This document shows, one piece after another, positions 59,060-64,000 of a stretch of 64,000 nucleotides of DNA. A program made the position numbers and the translations under genes. This DNA is from Marasmius tenuissimus (Eukaryota; Basidiomycota; Agaricomycetes; Agaricales; Marasmiaceae), in NCBI GenBank assembly GCA_029532415.1, contig JAQOTA010000050.1:5146001-5210000 (forward strand). Reading direction: 5' to 3'. Position 1 is the first letter of the stretch, and every line of letters starts with the position of its first letter. The notes beneath the pieces are model-generated. The model saw only the letters and a program-made list of their open reading frames with translations, searched no databases and was not told the origin of the DNA.

Positions 59060-59190
59060 GATCGCGGTCAAGAGCGTTTGCTCGGCTCCAGAGTCGAGCA
59101 AAAAAAGACGTGATCAAAAGTCGATCAAGACTTGACCGAGTTTTTGCTCGAAATTTTGATCGACCACTTGACCGCGCGGTCAAGTCAACT
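59060..59190. repeat. Cluster of TTGACCG / TTGATCG inverted motifs
   Basis: About ten copies of TTGATCG, TTGACCG or their complements in 130 bp, including the perfect palindrome CTTGACCGCGCGGTCAAG at 59167-59184. It resembles a subterminal or MITE-like repeat; ends not defined. Confidence 0.55.
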
Positions 59191-59610
59191 CTGACCGTCA
59201 CTATTAAGATCTACTAACTTCAAAATTATTCTTCGGATCATGCGTTGAGGCCTGCCCATCGCGCCTACTAGATGTTGTGTACTGCTGACTCAGTCACTTC
59301 GTCGCGATTTTTGGAGCTGTTATGGCCATCACGCTCGCTTCATATCCTATCACTTTCTGTATACGTTTCCTGGCGGTTGATCTCGTCCCTGTACTTGTAC
59401 GATCACCCCGGAGTTCGATGTGCATCGAGGAATATCCCATGTCTTTACCCACCAGCCACCGGCAGACACCACCTGTCTACGTCTATAGCTAGTAGCTTCG
59501 TCTGACAACCACCTTACTCTCTTCGTGATACTTCAAGAGCCATGCGACGTTATGGCCGGTACCTGAGAAGGGAGGATGTACTCAAAGTCACGGGTAAACT
59601 ACCGCTATCA

Positions 59611-59630
59611 CGGACCTACAAGAGCCCACA
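59611..59630 (+). repeat. GGACCTACAGGGGCCCACA motif, copy 5
   Basis: GGACCTACAAGAGCCCACA version. Confidence 0.45.
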
Positions 59631-61729
59631 TGACCCTTGTTCCTACAAGCTCACTCGGTAGTATTCACGATTTAGAATTAGTACTCCTTGTATTCCTCGA
59701 CAGTGATGACTAGTAGTAGGCTGAAGTTCCCAAGCGGGTGGAAGATACAAAGGTACGAACGCAGTCAAGTATCGTTATACGCAGAAAGATGAAGGTAATG
59801 CGAGATATATGAGATCAATTGGCGACTATTCCTGATACTTGTGCATGCTCTGGCCCGGAGAGCAAGACAAGAGCGAGTTGGGCGGTTCTGTCAACAGGCA
59901 TCAATTAGTAAACACTAGAAAAGAGGAGCAACTATGAAACGCACCTTCAAGCAATCCTCGGTACTAGGCTGTATTGTTCGCATACAGCTCTACGAGGAGT
60001 CGAGCGAAGTCCGTCATCGTTGGGCAACCTGATAATGGCGCACAAACCGGTAGGTTGGCCTGAAGTTCTGCAAGTTCGAGGGAGAGGTTGGAGGAAGATT
60101 CGATGTCAGGCCTCGAGAGTGTACCGGTCGCCTTCATCAACCGACCGATGGCATTGAGAAAAACGATTGTGCATAAGCCAAGGCTCAGGAAAGTAGGCGG
60201 GCGAATAAGTGCGCTGCCAGGCATCGACATCTCCATAGAAGACCATGGAAAGTCCCCCTCGAGTACAGGACACGGAAGATGACCTCTAAGACAACGATCT
60301 GTAAGTATAGAACTCGGAAGAAGAAGAGAAGAACACGCACTATACGCCCAGCCTTCGAAGAAAGCCCCGAGTACGAACCAAACTCTACGCTCCCGACAAC
60401 GAGGCCTATCCTACGTTCACAACTGACCATGGATGGATATTTCTTTCCCAGCTACGAGGACCTACGAGAAAGGATGTCAGGCAACGGGTAATTACGGCGA
60501 CACAACGGACTCGAAGCACACCTCCATGTCATTTCATGAGCGAAATAGGATCTCTGGCTCGCTGATACACATTGCAACCTAGCATGTAGAGCCAATCGTG
60601 CTTTGAGGGTCTGTGTCACATATCGGGGTGACAGATTGCTGGGCGTTCACATCAACCTTTCCCCTCGAGAGCGTTCCCCCGAGTATCCATCGGGCTTCCC
60701 CAAGACAGCACATTCTCTTGCTCCCTGGCGAGCCTCGTGTCTTGATATCTCGATGGCGCCGTTGCTAGGTTATTGTTCAATTTCTATCACGGGAACATAA
60801 AGCAGGCGACGGTCACCTTGGCCTTGATTGACGTGCCCATTACTATTTCGATTGGCCGTTTTGGCAAACCAACGGGACATGGTAGGAGCCGGCACCACCT
60901 CGAAGTCTGGATGGCAACGAAAGTCCAAGCAAGACCAGAAGATGACGACACGACATCATTGTCGACGGGATACAGGTGTAAATCATTCGAGGATCTACAT
61001 TGCGTTGAGTGCTTGCGATAATGAGTGAATGCATACATGAACATAGACGTTGAGCACCTATAAGAGAATTCAGTGAACACCTTGTAGTTGGTTCAGGAGG
61101 CAGAGCACGTACCTGGTCTACTCCAAGCCCTCAAGAAGGCGTAAACAACTGCAAAAATCTTCCTCTTCTCAAGGCCAATGCCCATCGAGCTCAGCAGCAC
61201 TGATGGTCTTGTCGACACTCATAATTATTCTTTTCTGCAGCTCCCTCCCACCTCGTCCATCCCAAAGCCTGCTTATATCTCTACGTTTGCACCTATGAAA
61301 CTGTAACCCCATTGTGAGATCCGGCCGCCAGTAGAAGGGGGAAAATCTGACTCACTTTCACGGTCCAACACATCAGGCTTTGAGGCCTCAAGAGGTCAAA
61401 AATGGCGTTCGTAGCCCAAAAGCAACGGTATCGGCGACCTTTGACCACAAATTCAGCTTGCTTTTCCTCGATCTAGGCGACATGATTGGGAAAAGATGCA
61501 GCTAGCGAGGTTCCGACGTCCGCAAGGAGTCCATGATGTCGACCTTGCGCCCTCTACACCGACAAAAAAGCAATCCTGGAGTCTGACTTGGGAGACTATG
61601 TCGACCCGGAATTGTTACTCGTTTTGAGGAAAGTTGTGCGGAGACGATTGGAGTCGAATAGCAGCTTTCGCCATTCGCTGGGCCATGTTTTGAGGAAGAA
61701 AGGTGACGGAGCGAGAACACTTTGCTGTG

Positions 61730-61780
61730 GGGTGGACGTTGGGAACAACGTGCAATATGGCTTTGTCAGCGACGCGTCTG
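61730..61780 (+). repeat. Dispersed ~57 bp repeat, copy R5
   Basis: Most diverged copy: GGTGGACGTTGGGAACAACG then GGCTTTGTCAGCG. Outside the tandem array, like R1. Confidence 0.5.
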
Positions 61781-62726
61781 GACCCTCTCAAAAGATCTCA
61801 TGTTCAGGGTTGACCTAGTCTCCCCTAGGCAGACTCTATATCAGCTCGCACGCTCGCGGGTGATATAAGAGTCTGCTTCAAAACGCGGTCCCTTACCCGT
61901 ACCTCCCCTAAGGGTCTCCCAGTTTTCCGTATATGGAAAAAAGATAAGTCATGTGACATAAATTTTCAACGTGGGACTCGATTGCCCATGCCAATGGGCC
62001 CTGGGCAACGGCTCAGGCGCTCATAATTCAGCGTGCATTTCTGCCTTCCTAATCACTCATTTGTCCCTCCCTCTTGAACTGGGCACGGATATTGCTTCTG
62101 CGACGAGGCTTCATTCTCTGAGCTTCGCTCTGAAGACCTTCCAGATACTGTCATCTCCTCACTCCGAACATCATTGTGTCTGTTTGTGCCACAACCTTAA
62201 ACCTGTCGTTATGAGAGCTGAAGGGGACCACCTACTGGCCATTTCAGAAAGAAGATGTTTTTCTACTAGTAAATGTGGGCAAATCTAGTCTGGGGAGGTG
62301 GCCTCTCCTTTTTGAAACGCGTGAGGGCACAAGCAGAACATCAGACGCGTCGGCGGCTTATCGCCATCTCCTGATAATCAAGCCACACGTGAAGCGCATG
62401 TGACATATTTTCGAGGTACGGCTAAAGGGCGCGAATTTGACGCAGACTAGGGTTGACCTCAATCGTCGATCGCGTTTTGTCAGCTACCTTGATAACTTTG
62501 AGCTCAACTCGACGGTCTTTGCTGCCTTGAAGGTTGACAATGTACATCTTCACATTCACAAGCACAGCGGAAAAGACGCGACCCTTTCTTCTATTATTCA
62601 TACGACCCACCTTCACCCGATAGTAAAGCCCACGTATCTAACCGGCTCATCCACATCGGTTCGTCTCCGAAGCATCAGACATATGTTGTCAGCACACGGA
62701 GAGCGAGTAACGAGCTGCCCGGGTCA

Positions 62727-62734
62727 TATATAAG
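62727..62734 (+). promoter_or_regulatory. TATA box of the SDR gene
   Basis: TATATAAG, 73 bp upstream of the ATG at 62800, followed by a C/A-rich leader ending ACCATCACCATC. Confidence 0.6.
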
Positions 62735-62799
62735 GTGGCCTGGGATGCCCTCAAACATCATTCTCACGTTTCACCACTTCAACCATAACCATCACCATC

Positions 62800-63615
62800 A
62801 TGTCTCGCGTTATCCTCGTTACTGGATCCAATACCGGTATCGGCTACGATCTAGTCAAGGTCTTGGCCTCAAAACCAGAAAAACACGTCGTTTACCTCGC
62901 TGCTCGCAAGGAACAGGCTGGAAAAGAAGCTCTGTGAGTCGCCTCTCTCTATCCCAACGTTGACCAACACCTCATCGTTACCTCGCACAGAGCCAAACTC
63001 CAAGCAGAAGACAAGCTCACCAACGTCAAATTCGTCCAATTGGACGTAACAGACCCCACCTCAATCCAACACGCCAAATCCCAAATCGAGAGCGCAGAAA
63101 ACGGTATCCTAGATGTCCTCGTCCACAACGCCGGAATCGCGTCCATGACCGAGAACCAAAACGCCACGACCGTCGATGTTTCTATCATCCGTAACACGAT
63201 GGAGACCAACCTGTACGGCGTTATCAACACCACGCAAGCGTTCCTGCCTCTCCTCCGCAAGGCCGCCGCACAGGAAGGCAGACCCAAGCCTGTCGTCTTG
63301 CTCAACTCGACCGACATGGCATCCAACGCGTTCCAAGCTCGACCGGAGGCGTTCCTCCATGTCACGGCGTATAACACGTCCAAGGCTGCAGCCAACTCGT
63401 ATATGATTGCTTTATCGCATGAGCTTAGGAAGGAAAGGATTTTGGTGAACGTGGTCACGCCTGGGTTTACATCGACCAAATTGAATGGGTTTGGGGAGGG
63501 AGGGAGTACGACGATGGATTCGGCTGAGTTCATGGCGAAGTGGTCGCTACTGGAGGGAGAATTGGAGGGAAAGACTGGGATTTTCTGGTCTAAGCGCGGA
63601 GAGTTCCCTTGGTAA
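62800..63615 (+). CDS. Short-chain dehydrogenase/reductase
   Basis: NAD(P)-dependent oxidoreductase of 252 residues. Two exons (62800-62933, 62991-63615). MSRVILVTGSNTGIGYDLVK holds the TGxxxGIG cofactor motif. LDVTDPTS and HNAGIA follow. The catalytic residues are in STDMAS (Ser) and YNTSK (Tyr, Lys). VVTPGFTSTKLNGFG follows the active site as usual. It resembles fungal carbonyl-reductase-like SDRs; the substrate is not predictable. A TATA box and short leader precede it. Confidence 0.92.
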
Positions 63616-64000
63616 AGATTGGAAGAGAACGGTTTCTGTATCGTACGACGACCCATACCCAATCAAGTAACGGAAAATTTATGCATAGAGTACTGACGAC
63701 TCGAGAACAGTCTGATTTAGGGTGGCTCGTGAGTAATGTATAACGCCGGCTCACGTTGCAGACATACGAACCCACTATAGATTATGATCACGATCATGGA
63801 CCCACATAGTGCATCTCGGAGTCGTTTCACACAATCTTTCATTTTGGCCTCGCTGCCATCAACATTTTGAATATCTACGGTCTCCTGGGTGGTATAAAAT
63901 GACGAGGAAAAATCGAAAACTGTCAAAGACAGGAATGTTTGAGCTTGATATAGCGGGAGAGGTTGTACGAGTGGCTAAGTATGAATGACCATTGTATACA
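63616..64000. other. 3' flank of the SDR gene
   Basis: No gene recognised. Confidence 0.5.

Larger units (their letters stand above)
58667..62726. other. ~4 kb region without a confident gene
   Basis: Holds a palindrome-rich repeat (59060-59190), the fifth GGACCTACA motif (59611) and repeat R5 (61730). Frames such as 59964-60236 (minus) and 60773-61021 (plus) have no recognisable family and no support from neighbours. Confidence 0.45.

Noticed and set aside
59964..60430. Possible small gene on the minus strand
   Set aside because: Two frames with hydrophobic stretches, but no recognisable motif and no clear splice link.

Overview
The window reads as genomic DNA of an agaricomycete (mushroom-forming) basidiomycete. 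Genes are split by many 50-70 bp GT-AG introns, and the families are typical of that group: F-box proteins with leucine-rich tails, a basidiomycete 7TM protein, alpha-kinases, a MYND protein, and FTR1/FET3 iron uptake. No rRNA, tRNA or CRISPR was found.

Left part (1-14.5 kb): about 2.5 kb without a recognisable gene, a 7TM membrane protein, an F-box protein, a secreted-type lipase, then a divergent pair encoding the iron permease FTR1 (-) and the multicopper ferroxidase FET3 (+). Four GATA sites, one a full ATCTGATAA, lie in their shared promoter. The two proteins form the plasma-membrane high-affinity iron uptake complex.

Middle (15.0-47.5 kb): three head-to-tail copies (A, B, D) of a roughly 6 kb unit, each with one gene of an uncharacterised multi-copy agaricomycete protein family on the - strand. 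Each copy is interrupted in coding sequence by a different DNA transposon: A by a 385 bp CACTA-type MITE, D by a 1.63 kb non-autonomous element, and B by a 12,501 bp element.

The 12.5 kb element (22,191-34,691) is the main discovery. It has 34 bp terminal inverted repeats starting TAYGGCAACGG and a 6 bp target duplication. It carries an rve-type DDE transposase resembling the IS3EU superfamily, an alpha-kinase, a TET/JBP-like 2-oxoglutarate dioxygenase and a chromo-domain protein. The last two are in frame with each other once a 343 bp MITE between them is discounted, so they probably began as one dioxygenase-chromo fusion gene; the MITE may now act as an intron. This would be a selfish element carrying its own DNA-modification and chromatin-reading module.

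Right part (47.5-64 kb): a decayed F-box gene, a second F-box protein paralogous to the one at 5-7 kb, an allantoate-permease-like MFS transporter, a MYND-finger protein, a repeat-bearing gap of about 4 kb, and a short-chain dehydrogenase. All calls rest on reading the sequence and on recalled family signatures; no database search was run.
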